Assembly (NCBI GenBank): GCA_964558115.1
Contig: CAZLCI010000013.1
Span: forward strand, 1-41,382
Direction: 5' to 3'
Source: UBA3496 sp964558115
GTDB taxonomy: Bacteria > UBA8248
DNA: 41,382 bases
The position numbers and the translations under genes are program-made. The notes beneath the pieces are model-generated. The model saw nothing but the letters and a program-made list of their open reading frames with translations. It did no database searches and was not told the DNA's origin. This document shows positions 32,732 through 40,525 of the stretch, one piece after another. How positions within the stretch are numbered: the stretch's first letter is position 1; every line of letters starts with the position of its first letter.

Positions 32732-35023
32732 CTATTTAAAGCATTCTAAGTTAATTTCAGAAATTATTTTTAATCCGGCTTCTTTGTATTTTTTCAGTTC
32801 ATTACCCGAAAGAGAGTTTTTAAATTTTTCCATTCTTTCTTTTGCCTCTTTCATCAATTTTATTTTAGGTAACATTGCGAAGAACATCTTGCTTTTTTCT
32901 TCTGATGAAAGGCCTTTTTTCTTTTCTATTTTTTTTAATTCACATCCGATTTTTAAAAGGAATCGTAAGTCTTTAACAAATTTCTTATTGATTCCAGAAT
33001 TACTCCTATTGTTTCTCCTTTTAATAGATTTCAATAAAAGGGAACGTATGGCATTGTCTTGTATCTTATTTATATAGGTTTCAGCTTCATCGAACTTTTT
33101 TTCTTTGATCTTAACTTGTGCTATTTCAGCTAATTCTACGTCTCCCAGTTTGTTCTTAGCAGCTTGATAACTATCTATTCCCCCTTTGGCTATATAACAA
33201 TTTGTTTTATAGGAATTCCCGAAGATTTTATTTATTTGTGATCTGGATAAATTAATTTTTGGAAAATCTCTATCATAGGGAAAAGTTACCTGTTTTCCTC
33301 GGACTATATATCTCACTTTGCCTGTAAATTGTTTTAGATAGTTATTTCCCTTTATCTCAAGAGTGATTTTCTTTGCTGTATCCGATTTTCCATATCCACT
33401 TTTTCCTTTGGGAAAAATAGAAGAGATATTTTTAGGCATAAAACTATCAAAACTTATATAGCTATAATTATTCCCAACGTTCAATCTACAAGGGATATGA
33501 AGTTTTTTCATTATTGATTGTTTGGAAGCAGAATTAGTTATTTCTGCGGTTTTTATTTTCTTTAGTTTTTTCTTAGTCTTCGGTCTTATATGTATTTTTT
33601 TTCGAATTTTCGCGATATTATTTAATTGAATTTTGACTCTATTCTCATGCTCTTTTACTTTTTTTCTAAAAGCAGTCTCTCTTTTTTCAAGCATTAGAAT
33701 TCTTTTTTCGATTTCTGCATTTTTTTGTTCACTTTTTTGAAGATTTGCTTCTCTTTTCTTTAATCTTATTTCTCTTTTTTCTAGTGTTTGATTTTTTTTA
33801 TGAAAATTAAGAATTTCATTTTTACTAGTAAGATTCTGAGCCAGAGATTTTTTCTGTTTGCTATTTAACTTTTTCATCTCTTCTTTTATCGTTTTTCTTT
33901 TTTTTGCAATTTCTACAAGAGATTTCTCTTTTATTTTTTTAAAATTTTGTTTCTGTTTTTTCAGTTCCTGTTCTTTCTTTTTCAAAGCCGAAAGTTGAAT
34001 TTTTAAGTTTTTTTCTCTTTTATCTAAATTTATTTTTTGTTCTTTCTCTTTTTTCATTCTTTTGATTTTTCTTTTCAGTTCTGTTTGTAAAGCGAGGAGT
34101 ATTTTCTTTTTTTCTAGTTTATTGTTTGTCTCAATATCTTTTTGAGCTTTTAAAGCGAGGAGTATTTTCTTTCTTTCTAGTTTATTGTTTGTCTCAATAT
34201 TTTTTTGAATTTTCAAGAAGTTCGTTTTTTGATTCTGTAATTCTTTTGTTTTTAGTTGTAATTTTAGTTTCTGTTTTTTCTCTTGTGTTCTTAGTTTAGT
34301 CTCATTCTTTCTATGAGTAGTCATTTGTTTTCTGAACTTTGCTTCGTTTTTAATTTGTTTTTCTTCTTTACGAGATAACAAAGCCGATTTTTTTTGTAAG
34401 TTTTTTTCTTTCTTAGAAAGTTCGCTCTCTTTTTTTGTGAGTGACACTTTAAGTTTCTTCAGGATTACTTTTTCTTTGATAATTTTTGCGAATAGAAGCT
34501 TTGTTTGATTTGACTGAGCGATTTTTAAAAAATCCTTTGGTTTTTTTGCCATTTGACTGACATTAGTATCCTCAATATTACATTTGCTGTGGTTAGTGAA
34601 AAATCCCTTTGCATAAGTGGCGTCTTCCTTGTTTATAAATTGCAAGATTATTTCTCCAGGCTGATTTCCACCTCTTTTGAAAATGAGTTTCTGATCTTTT
34701 TCAATATATCTGCCCTTAGATTTAAATGTTTTATTCCTTGTGTAGTCATCAGGGTGTTCAAAATAACGGGTCCAGAGAATTTGATTTTTTCCAATAACTT
34801 TGAATGGACCGCTATAAGATATTTCTCCAAAATCACATTCGACTAGGAATTTCCACTTGCTTCCATCAAGCACAATCGCCGGGATTGTTTTAATGGTCTC
34901 TGCTAATTTTATTGAAGATATGTTTTTACTTTTTGCAATAGAGGTAGAAGCAAACATTAAACTCGAAAGAATTAAGAGTAGGAGAATAAAAAATATAAAC
35001 AATCTTTGTAGAAGAAAATTCAT
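32732..35023 (-). CDS. Exported lysine-rich coiled-coil protein of unknown function
   Basis: I do not recognise this 763-residue protein. It begins with a signal peptide or anchor (about 1-30, LIFFILLLLILSS-like core ending STSIA). Residues about 45-160 form a compact, aromatic, probably beta-rich domain with a cysteine near each end (LVECDFGE ... HSKCNIED). Residues about 170-510 are an almost uninterrupted, very lysine- and glutamate-rich coiled coil. Residues about 525-640 are a second folded domain, also with a cysteine pair (IPCRLNVG ... KTNCYIAKGG), then a helical tail. The coil holds a 63-bp tandem duplication. ATG start with AGGAGG upstream. It is alone between the TTT and PhnDCE genes. 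A periplasmic spacer or envelope structural role is a guess. Confidence 0.85.
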   Translation of the reverse strand: MNFLLQRLFIFFILLLLILSSLMFASTSIAKSKNISSIKLAETIKTIPAIVLDGSKWKFLVECDFGEISYSGPFKVIGKNQILWTRYFEHPDDYTRNKTFKSKGRYIEKDQKLIFKRGGNQPGEIILQFINKEDATYAKGFFTNHSKCNIEDTNVSQMAKKPKDFLKIAQSNQTKLLFAKIIKEKVILKKLKVSLTKKESELSKKEKNLQKKSALLSRKEEKQIKNEAKFRKQMTTHRKNETKLRTQEKKQKLKLQLKTKELQNQKTNFLKIQKNIETNNKLERKKILLALKAQKDIETNNKLEKKKILLALQTELKRKIKRMKKEKEQKINLDKREKNLKIQLSALKKKEQELKKQKQNFKKIKEKSLVEIAKKRKTIKEEMKKLNSKQKKSLAQNLTSKNEILNFHKKNQTLEKREIRLKKREANLQKSEQKNAEIEKRILMLEKRETAFRKKVKEHENRVKIQLNNIAKIRKKIHIRPKTKKKLKKIKTAEITNSASKQSIMKKLHIPCRLNVGNNYSYISFDSFMPKNISSIFPKGKSGYGKSDTAKKITLEIKGNNYLKQFTGKVRYIVRGKQVTFPYDRDFPKINLSRSQINKIFGNSYKTNCYIAKGGIDSYQAAKNKLGDVELAEIAQVKIKEKKFDEAETYINKIQDNAIRSLLLKSIKRRNNRSNSGINKKFVKDLRFLLKIGCELKKIEKKKGLSSEEKSKMFFAMLPKIKLMKEAKERMEKFKNSLSGNELKKYKEAGLKIISEINLECFK
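34089..34214. repeat. 63-bp tandem duplication within the coiled-coil gene
   Basis: Two adjacent 63-base copies (34089-34151 and 34152-34214) match at 58 of 63 positions by my hand alignment. They encode two 21-residue units of the form IETNNKLE-KKKILLAL. Being a multiple of three, and three heptads long, it keeps both frame and coiled-coil register. Confidence 0.9.
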
Positions 35024-35133
35024 AAAGGCTCCTCCTGAAAATTGAGAACTAAGAAATAGTTATTTAAATTTTTTTATAGATATATAAAAAGTATATATGA
35101 GTTTCATGTTTATATCTAGAATTTATAGATTTG

Positions 35134-35985
35134 CTAAAGATTGACATCTAATTTTTTTCGTATCCAACTACTTAGAAAATCAACACAGTTAACTAGTAAG
35201 AAAATAGCAATGGTAAGAGTAGCAACTTTAGATTCCAGAAAAAGTGAAATAGCGATATGTACTTGTTGTCCCAATCCACCTGCTCCCACTAAGCCGAGTA
35301 TCGTAGCGGTCCTTATATTGACTTCCCAGCGATATAAACAATATGCAATTAATTGAGGAAATGCTTGAGGAATTGCTGCATATAAAAAAGCTATACTTTT
35401 CTTTGACCCTGAAGCCCTAATAGATTCGATAGGTTGTAATTTTACGTTCTCTATAGTTTCAGAAAATAACTTGCCTAAAACTCCAGCATTATGAATTCCT
35501 ATTGCTAGAACTCCTGCAAATGGACCTAGTCCAGTTGCAAAAACAAAAATAACCGCCCAAATAATTTCAGGAATTGTTCTGAAAAAATTTAAGATTGCTT
35601 TTGTTATAAATAAACTAAACGATTGCATTAAATTGTCTTTGTAGTAGGACTTTTCCCATTCTCCTCCAGTGTTTAGAACTTTGGTTGAAGTAGAAGTATA
35701 AAGGGTTAAAATCGCAATAAAAATAGAAATAACTGTTCCTGCAATGGATATTGCGAGAGTTTCAATAGCGGCAAAAAAAGTCAGGGATAAAAAAGATCTT
35801 TGTAAATCAATTGGCCAAAACTTTGAAATGTAAGTTTTTATATGGTCTATATTTTTCACATAGAAAAGGTCTAAAAGAGATCCATCACCAATTGAAAAAC
35901 TCCAGAAAATAAAAATAGACGTAAGAATAAGCCAAAAATTTTTTTGTATGAGAGATGGTCTTGGGGGAATGATTTGAGGATTCAT
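35134..35985 (-). CDS. phnE: PhnE-like ABC permease 2
   Basis: Inner-membrane permease of a phosphonate-type ABC importer, 283 residues with about six hydrophobic segments. The EAA coupling loop is around residues 170-205 (GIHNAGVLGKLFSETIENV and the ESIRASGS region), and the family motif LGLVGAGGLGQQ is near 233-244. It overlaps the preceding permease gene by four bases (ATGA), so the pair probably forms a heterodimer in the membrane. It is the last gene of the phnDCEE operon and is followed by 110 bases without an obvious terminator. Confidence 0.88.
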   Translation of the reverse strand: MNPQIIPPRPSLIQKNFWLILTSIFIFWSFSIGDGSLLDLFYVKNIDHIKTYISKFWPIDLQRSFLSLTFFAAIETLAISIAGTVISIFIAILTLYTSTSTKVLNTGGEWEKSYYKDNLMQSFSLFITKAILNFFRTIPEIIWAVIFVFATGLGPFAGVLAIGIHNAGVLGKLFSETIENVKLQPIESIRASGSKKSIAFLYAAIPQAFPQLIAYCLYRWEVNIRTATILGLVGAGGLGQQVHIAISLFLESKVATLTIAIFLLVNCVDFLSSWIRKKLDVNL

Positions 35986-36836
35986 GAAATCTTTCTCCGA
36001 ATATAACCACTTATGAGGTCTGTTAAAGAAACTAGAAGAAAAAGTTCGATAATCAATGTTGCAGATTTGCTATAGTCAAACATCCTCATAGAGATCTCGA
36101 TTTCTTGCCCTATTCCTCCCGCACCTACAAATCCTAGTATTGCAGCTGCACGCATAGCACATTCCCATCGATACAAAATATAAGAAACTAAATTTTTTGT
36201 TGCAGATGGAAGGATTGAAAATAAAACAATTTTTGGTCTCGATACGCCAATTGATCTTAGGGCTTGAATGCCGTTCGATTCAGTGTTTTCTAAAATTTCG
36301 GAAAAAACTTTTCCTACAATTCCTGCATAGGCTATACCTATTGCCATAATTCCTGCTTCGGGTCCTAAACCTAATATACGAACAAATAATAGAGCCCAAA
36401 TAAGTTCAGGAATCGATCTCATAAGATTTAAAATTGTTCTTGATACGATGTAGGGAAAGTAATGAAGCGTTTTTATCCAATACTTTATTCTTGGATCTCC
36501 CTCAGTTAATGGTCCAGGAAGAAAAAAATTTCTAGATGCAAAAAAAGCCATAGGAAATCCTATGATTACCGCGATTATTACTCCTGCTGTAGCAAGCTGA
36601 ATTGTTAGTAGGATAGGCTTGAATGTTGAAAAAATAAAATTAAAAGAGAGTTCAGGTGATAAGAAGCCTTTAAGAAATTCTCCCATAGAACTTAGAGAAT
36701 TTATTGAAAAAAGCAGAAAAGGATTTGAATTCGTAAAAACAAAACTTGCTAAGATTATAGTAGCAAGAACGATTATCCAAAAAAAAATTATCACAGAAGA
36801 TTTCGGTCTTTGCGGTAAAGAATTCATTTCAAACAA
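35982..36836 (-). CDS. phnE: PhnE-like ABC permease 1
   Basis: 284-residue permease paralogous to its downstream neighbour: the same SIPELIWALLFVRILGLGPEAG block, EAA loop (GIAYAGIVGKVFSEILENTES) and LGFVGAGGIGQE motif, with about six hydrophobic segments. Two PhnE subunits instead of one are common in PhnCDE-type importers. It starts seven bases after the ATPase stop. The two permeases have diverged widely, so the duplication is old. Ligand depends on PhnD; no phosphonate-degrading gene is in the window. Confidence 0.88.
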   Translation of the reverse strand: MFEMNSLPQRPKSSVIIFFWIIVLATIILASFVFTNSNPFLLFSINSLSSMGEFLKGFLSPELSFNFIFSTFKPILLTIQLATAGVIIAVIIGFPMAFFASRNFFLPGPLTEGDPRIKYWIKTLHYFPYIVSRTILNLMRSIPELIWALLFVRILGLGPEAGIMAIGIAYAGIVGKVFSEILENTESNGIQALRSIGVSRPKIVLFSILPSATKNLVSYILYRWECAMRAAAILGFVGAGGIGQEIEISMRMFDYSKSATLIIELFLLVSLTDLISGYIRRKIS

Positions 36837-36843
36837 ATGCTTT

Positions 36844-37644
36844 CTATATATTTTTAAGTTTATTTAAAGATTCGTATTGAAATTCTTTGTCTCCTTCGTA
36901 AAGTTTCTGTAGAATTTCTTTAGTGATTTCTTTAGGATTTAGATCGAATTGTATTTTTCCGTTTCTAATACCTATTATTCTTGGAAAAAATTTTAAAGCT
37001 AAAGCTATATCGTGAATATTTACTACCAAAGTAGTTTTATTTTCTTCACTCAATTTTCTTAATAGGATAAGGATAGAATCTGCACGAGAAGGATCTACGC
37101 TTGCTACTGGTTCATCAGCTAAAATATGGCTTGGATTCTGTATAAGTGTTCTTGCAATAGCAACTCTCTGTTGCTCTCCCCCACTTAGTTTTGAAGTTTT
37201 TTCCCATAGGCACTCTAAAATACCTACTTTTTCAGCAACTTTTGCAGCTAACGAAATATCAATTGGATAAATGAGAGAAAGAAAGGATTTGAAAAATGAC
37301 CAGGTTGGGAGTTTGCCTGAAAGGATATTATGTATGACTCGAATTGAAGGAACAATATCAAATTGTTGGTATATACTCCCAGTTTTTGTTCGTAGTTTAC
37401 GTAGAGAAGATGCATTAAGATTTGATGGGTTTTGACCTTCTAAAATTATTTCTCCTTCGGTTGGTCGAAGTGTTAAATTAAGTAGGCGCATTAAAGTTGT
37501 TTTCCCAGCGCCACTTGGTCCTATAATTGCAAGAAATTCGCCGGATTGAATTTTGAAACTTACGCCTGAAAGCGCAGTATTCCAATCTCCGTTTGAACGT
37601 TTAAATTTCTTGGAAACATTTCTTAATTCAAAAGCCGGATTCAT
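36844..37644 (-). CDS. phnC: PhnC-like ABC transporter ATPase
   Basis: 266-residue ATP-binding protein of the phosphonate-type importer. Walker A GPSGAGKTT at about 42-50, Q-loop YQQFD near 92, signature KLSGGEQQR near 157, Walker B HILADEPVASVD near 178 and a histidine switch in NIHDIALA near 212. The short glycine-rich coupling segment and the LRKLRTKTGSIYQQFDIV block are typical of PhnC. It sits between the binding protein (25 bases upstream) and the first permease (seven bases downstream), completing a standard operon. Confidence 0.93.
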   Translation of the reverse strand: MNPAFELRNVSKKFKRSNGDWNTALSGVSFKIQSGEFLAIIGPSGAGKTTLMRLLNLTLRPTEGEIILEGQNPSNLNASSLRKLRTKTGSIYQQFDIVPSIRVIHNILSGKLPTWSFFKSFLSLIYPIDISLAAKVAEKVGILECLWEKTSKLSGGEQQRVAIARTLIQNPSHILADEPVASVDPSRADSILILLRKLSEENKTTLVVNIHDIALALKFFPRIIGIRNGKIQFDLNPKEITKEILQKLYEGDKEFQYESLNKLKNI

Positions 37645-37669
37645 AAGATATCCTTAATAAAAAACATAA

Positions 37670-38521
37670 TTATTTGAGAAGACCGGCCTCCCTTGCTGCG
37701 GTGCGAATAGCATCAAAATCGCTTACAAATGCTATGATATATTTTTCTGCTCTTTGTAGGTCAAGAATTTCTTTATGCTCTGGATTATTACGATTTAGTT
37801 TTAGAAAAGCAGATGTGATTTTACTTAATACATCTCTTCCTAACCCTTTTCGAGCTGTCCAGTTATAGTCTACATAAGGGGGAGTAGTATAAAAAACTTT
37901 TACTTTTTTAGGGTCAACTTTACGTGATTTTACTAGTTTTTCCCATACAGCCTCGTTCAAAGCACCAGCGTCAACTTTGCCTGCTTCAACCCATTTAGCG
38001 GTAGCATCATGTGCCCCGCTAAAACTAAATTTATGAAAATCAATTTCTGGTTTTAGACCCGCTTTTTTTAAAAAGAATCTTGGCATAAGGTGACCTGAAG
38101 TGCTGCTTACACTTCCAAAAGCAAATGTTTTTTGTTTTAAATCTCTCAATCCCTGAATTTTTGAATTGATATTTTTAATAAATTTACTTTTAAATTGGAG
38201 ATCACGTTTCCGCATTACTAAAGGGATAGCTTTACCTTGTGTTCTTATCCTGGCTTGAACATGTGTGAATCCCCCATACCATACTAGATCTACTTTTCCT
38301 GATGATAGTGCTTCCACAGTTGCAGCATAGTTTGTTAAAGGTGTGAACTTCACGTCGAGTCCAATTTCTTTCGACAAATATCTTGTTAGAGGTTTGAACT
38401 TTCTTATCAGTTCAGTTGGCGATTCATCCGGAATAGTAGAAATACGTAGAATATTTTCTGCAGCGTTGGAATTTCCAAAAGTAAAAAGGATTAAAATAAT
38501 ACATATAAATGTTGATTTCAT
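37670..38521 (-). CDS. phnD: PhnD-like periplasmic binding protein
   Basis: 283-residue substrate-binding protein of the phosphate/phosphite/phosphonate (PhnD) family. Signal peptide about 1-20 (ending SNA-AEN). Family blocks seen: RISTIPDESPTEL near the mature N-terminus, FTPLTNYAATVEALSSGKVDLVW with the Tyr-Gly-Gly that follows, FAFGSVSSTSGHLMPRFFL with the Ser-Thr-Ser-Gly-His phosphate-type pocket, and the hinge region AGALNEAVWEKL. First gene of the operon; AAAGG precedes the ATG. Ligand could be a phosphonate, phosphite or another small anion; sequence alone does not decide. Confidence 0.9.
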   Translation of the reverse strand: MKSTFICIILILFTFGNSNAAENILRISTIPDESPTELIRKFKPLTRYLSKEIGLDVKFTPLTNYAATVEALSSGKVDLVWYGGFTHVQARIRTQGKAIPLVMRKRDLQFKSKFIKNINSKIQGLRDLKQKTFAFGSVSSTSGHLMPRFFLKKAGLKPEIDFHKFSFSGAHDATAKWVEAGKVDAGALNEAVWEKLVKSRKVDPKKVKVFYTTPPYVDYNWTARKGLGRDVLSKITSAFLKLNRNNPEHKEILDLQRAEKYIIAFVSDFDAIRTAAREAGLLK

Positions 38522-38553
38522 AGTAAATACCTTTAGTAAAAGAATAGATTAAA

Positions 38554-38603
38554 ATTTGTAAATAACTTTTATGAACAAGCAAATCAAAAAATTATTTACA
38601 AAT
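38554..38603. promoter_or_regulatory. 12-bp inverted repeat upstream of phnD
   Basis: Perfect inverted repeat ATTTGTAAATAA (38554-38565) and TTATTTACAAAT (38592-38603), with a 26-base spacer, starting 33 bases before the phnD ATG. It is AT-only apart from one G/C pair, so it is a poor terminator; it could be an operator or a leader hairpin that affects phnD translation. Confidence 0.4.
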
Positions 38604-38811
38604 AAAGAAACGAACTCAGACAGTCCAGTTGAGGAGGGTTAACGTCAGGTAAAACCAATAGAAAATTTATAATAAGAAATGAACATGAATATAAAGTCTT
38701 TTAAAATAATTAGATCCGTAAAAAGGAGAAGATATCATTTTTTTGACTTTAATCAAAATTGTACTAATTTTTTTATCGAGAAATTAGATTGATTTGGAAA
38801 TATAAAAATTA

Positions 38812-38933
38812 AACTGCGGAACAGAGGAAATTCTTGAATTCATACATACACATAGGGGAGGATCCCATAATAAAACTCGGCATTGAAATTCTTACTTGAG
38901 AAAAACAAGGAAGGATTCCCCCGCCCCGCAGTT
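38812..38933 (-). ncRNA. Candidate structured RNA (phnD leader or independent small RNA)
   Basis: A long-range fold is evident. The terminal stem AACTGCGG (38812-38819) pairs perfectly with CCGCAGTT (38926-38933). Inside it, GGGGA and ATCC (38855-38859, 38862-38865) pair with GGATTCCCC (38913-38921), giving nine bp with a GG bulge, and CTCGG/TTGAG can close an inner hairpin. This GC-rich block contrasts sharply with its AT-rich surroundings. A TTGACA-16-TAATAT promoter at 39053-39026 would transcribe it on the minus strand, and a U-rich stretch follows the closing stem. I could not match it to a known riboswitch or to 6S, SRP, tmRNA or RNase P RNA. Confidence 0.4.
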
Positions 38934-39025
38934 AAACTGTAACTTTCAATAAAATATTGGGCGGGTTAACTTCAATAAATCGGGCGAATTGTAAGGGGTG
39001 TAAAAAGAATTAACTACAACTAGTT

Positions 39026-39053
39026 ATATTACAATATATCTAGTTTATGTCAA
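39026..39053 (-). promoter_or_regulatory. Sigma-70-like promoter reading toward phnD
   Basis: On the minus strand a perfect TTGACA (39053-39048) and TAATAT (39031-39026) are 16 bases apart, implying a start near 39018. It is about 500 bases ahead of phnD, just beyond the end of the inositol-phosphate synthase gene. Confidence 0.55.
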
Positions 39054-39084
39054 GAAATTTGTAATTAGAAAATCTTTATTTAAA

Positions 39085-40215
39085 CTATTTGTTACTATTT
39101 GATTCTGTGGTTACAGGTTCAGAGGCTTTTCTATTGCCTGAAATAAAGTCCTGAATCATTTGTAAAGATTTGGTGTCTGTCATTTGTACTGGTGGATGTT
39201 TCATGAAAAATGCACTTACAGCAAAAAGTGGACCGGATTCTTTCCTGTCTCGAGCAATTTTGGCTAACCGTATTGCGTCTATAACTACTCCACCAGAATT
39301 TGGGGAATCCTCAACTGAAAGTCTTGCTTCTAATTCGAGTGGAATCCCGCCAAATCCTTCTCCTTCAATTCTTAGAAAACAAATCTTATTATCTTTTTGC
39401 CAAGGAACATAATCGCTGGGACCGATGTGAATATTTTCTTCTTCTAAAGGAATGTTTAATTCACCTTGAACGGCCGATGTTTTTGATATTTTTTTTGATT
39501 TCAAACGTGAACGTTCTAACATATTTAGGAAATCCGTATTTCCTCCAGTATTTAATTGATATGTTCTTTTTACCTTAATGCCTCTGTCGGAACAAAGTTT
39601 AGCAATCGTTCTATGAAGAATAGTTGCGCCTAATTGAGCTTTGATATCGTCTCCAACAACGGGAATTCCTGCTCTAGCGAATCTTTTAGCAAACTCTGGA
39701 TCTGATACAATGAATACTGGCATACAATTAATGAAAGAAACGCCTGATTCAAGAGCAGATTCTGCATAGAAATTTGCCGCTTTTTCTGAACCAACAGGCA
39801 TAAAATTCAACAAAATTTCTACACCGTTTTTTTTCAGATCTTTTCCAATATCTACAGCGTCAAGTTCAGCGGGAACAAATGTTCTATCTGGATGATAATC
39901 AGACATATGATCCGCTACTCCATCTAATATCGGTCCCATTTTAACGTCAACACCATAATCTGGAAGGTCTTCCCAGATTGTTTTTGTACAGTTAGGTTGA
40001 GCAAAAACTGCCTCTTGCAAAGGTCTGCCGACTTTCCTTACATCTATATCATATGCAGAAACTATTTCTATATTCTCTGGACCATAATCGATAATATTCC
40101 TATTCATAAGACCTATGTCTTCTTGAGGATTATTTTTATAAAATTCGAGACCTTGAATTAGCGAACTAGCACAATTTCCAACTCCGGCTATTGCAACACG
40201 AATAGTTTCACTCAA
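39085..40215 (-). CDS. ino1: Myo-inositol-1-phosphate synthase
   Basis: NAD-dependent isomerase/cyclase that converts glucose-6-phosphate to 1D-myo-inositol 3-phosphate, cytoplasmic. The 376-residue size is that of the compact prokaryotic enzymes (archaeal/actinobacterial type) rather than the about 530-residue eukaryotic form. Seen: Rossmann start VAIAGVGNCASSLIQG (about 7-22), LNFMPVGSEKA near 136, GDDIKAQLGAT with the catalytic lysine near 188-198, and the active-site block YQLNTGGNTDFLNM near 218-231. The C-terminal tail is polar and probably disordered. ATG start; AAACCTCCGG upstream gives GGAGG on the minus strand. No inositol monophosphatase or phosphatidylinositol synthase is nearby, so the product's fate is open. 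Confidence 0.93.
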   Translation of the reverse strand: MSETIRVAIAGVGNCASSLIQGLEFYKNNPQEDIGLMNRNIIDYGPENIEIVSAYDIDVRKVGRPLQEAVFAQPNCTKTIWEDLPDYGVDVKMGPILDGVADHMSDYHPDRTFVPAELDAVDIGKDLKKNGVEILLNFMPVGSEKAANFYAESALESGVSFINCMPVFIVSDPEFAKRFARAGIPVVGDDIKAQLGATILHRTIAKLCSDRGIKVKRTYQLNTGGNTDFLNMLERSRLKSKKISKTSAVQGELNIPLEEENIHIGPSDYVPWQKDNKICFLRIEGEGFGGIPLELEARLSVEDSPNSGGVVIDAIRLAKIARDRKESGPLFAVSAFFMKHPPVQMTDTKSLQMIQDFISGNRKASEPVTTESNSNK

Positions 40216-40525
40216 ATTTAGAAACCTCCGGTTTATCTCTATTGAAAATAGACGATGAGATTAATAAAGTTTGTATTTCATGACCATTTATTAGCAAGAT
40301 GGAACCCTATATCAATTAAAATTGGATACTGCCAAAGGGATAAAACAGAAAACACGGCAAAAATGAAATTAAATTAACGTTAAGTGGTTGTCAACCTTAT
40401 TCTTAAAATTTAGCTTAACAAGTTGAAAAAAAAACTATTTAATAAATTTTATGATTTTATTGTCATAAATTATGATAAATTCAAATAAATTTATGTGTTG
40501 TTAATTTTTTCGCGGAGAATAAACT
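40216..40525. other. Divergent intergenic region between ino1 and the phosphoesterase gene
   Basis: 310 bases with no gene. Short palindromes lie at 40374-40383 (TTAACGTTAA), 40386-40396 (GGTTG-T-CAACC) and 40463-40475 (TCATAA-A-TTATGA); these are possible operator sites. CGGAGAA before 40526 is the phosphoesterase ribosome site. No confident promoter boxes. Confidence 0.4.

Larger units (their letters stand above)
38522..39084. other. 563-base intergenic region between ino1 and phnD
   Basis: No convincing gene. It holds, on the minus strand, a promoter (39053-39026), the candidate structured RNA (38933-38812) and the 12-bp inverted repeat (38603-38554). On the plus strand AAGGAG at 38723-38728 precedes a 14-16 codon hydrophobic frame (ATT 38737 or TTG 38743), too short to call. 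Confidence 0.6.

Noticed and set aside
38737..38790. Short hydrophobic leader peptide on the plus strand with AAGGAG upstream
   Set aside because: Only 14-16 codons from a TTG or ATT, with no downstream plus-strand gene to regulate; likely chance in AT-rich DNA.
38812..38933. Assigning the fold upstream of phnD to 6S, SRP, tmRNA or RNase P RNA
   Set aside because: Rod-like shape and size are loosely like 6S RNA, but the internal bubble is very lopsided. None of the conserved blocks of SRP, tmRNA or RNase P RNA is present.
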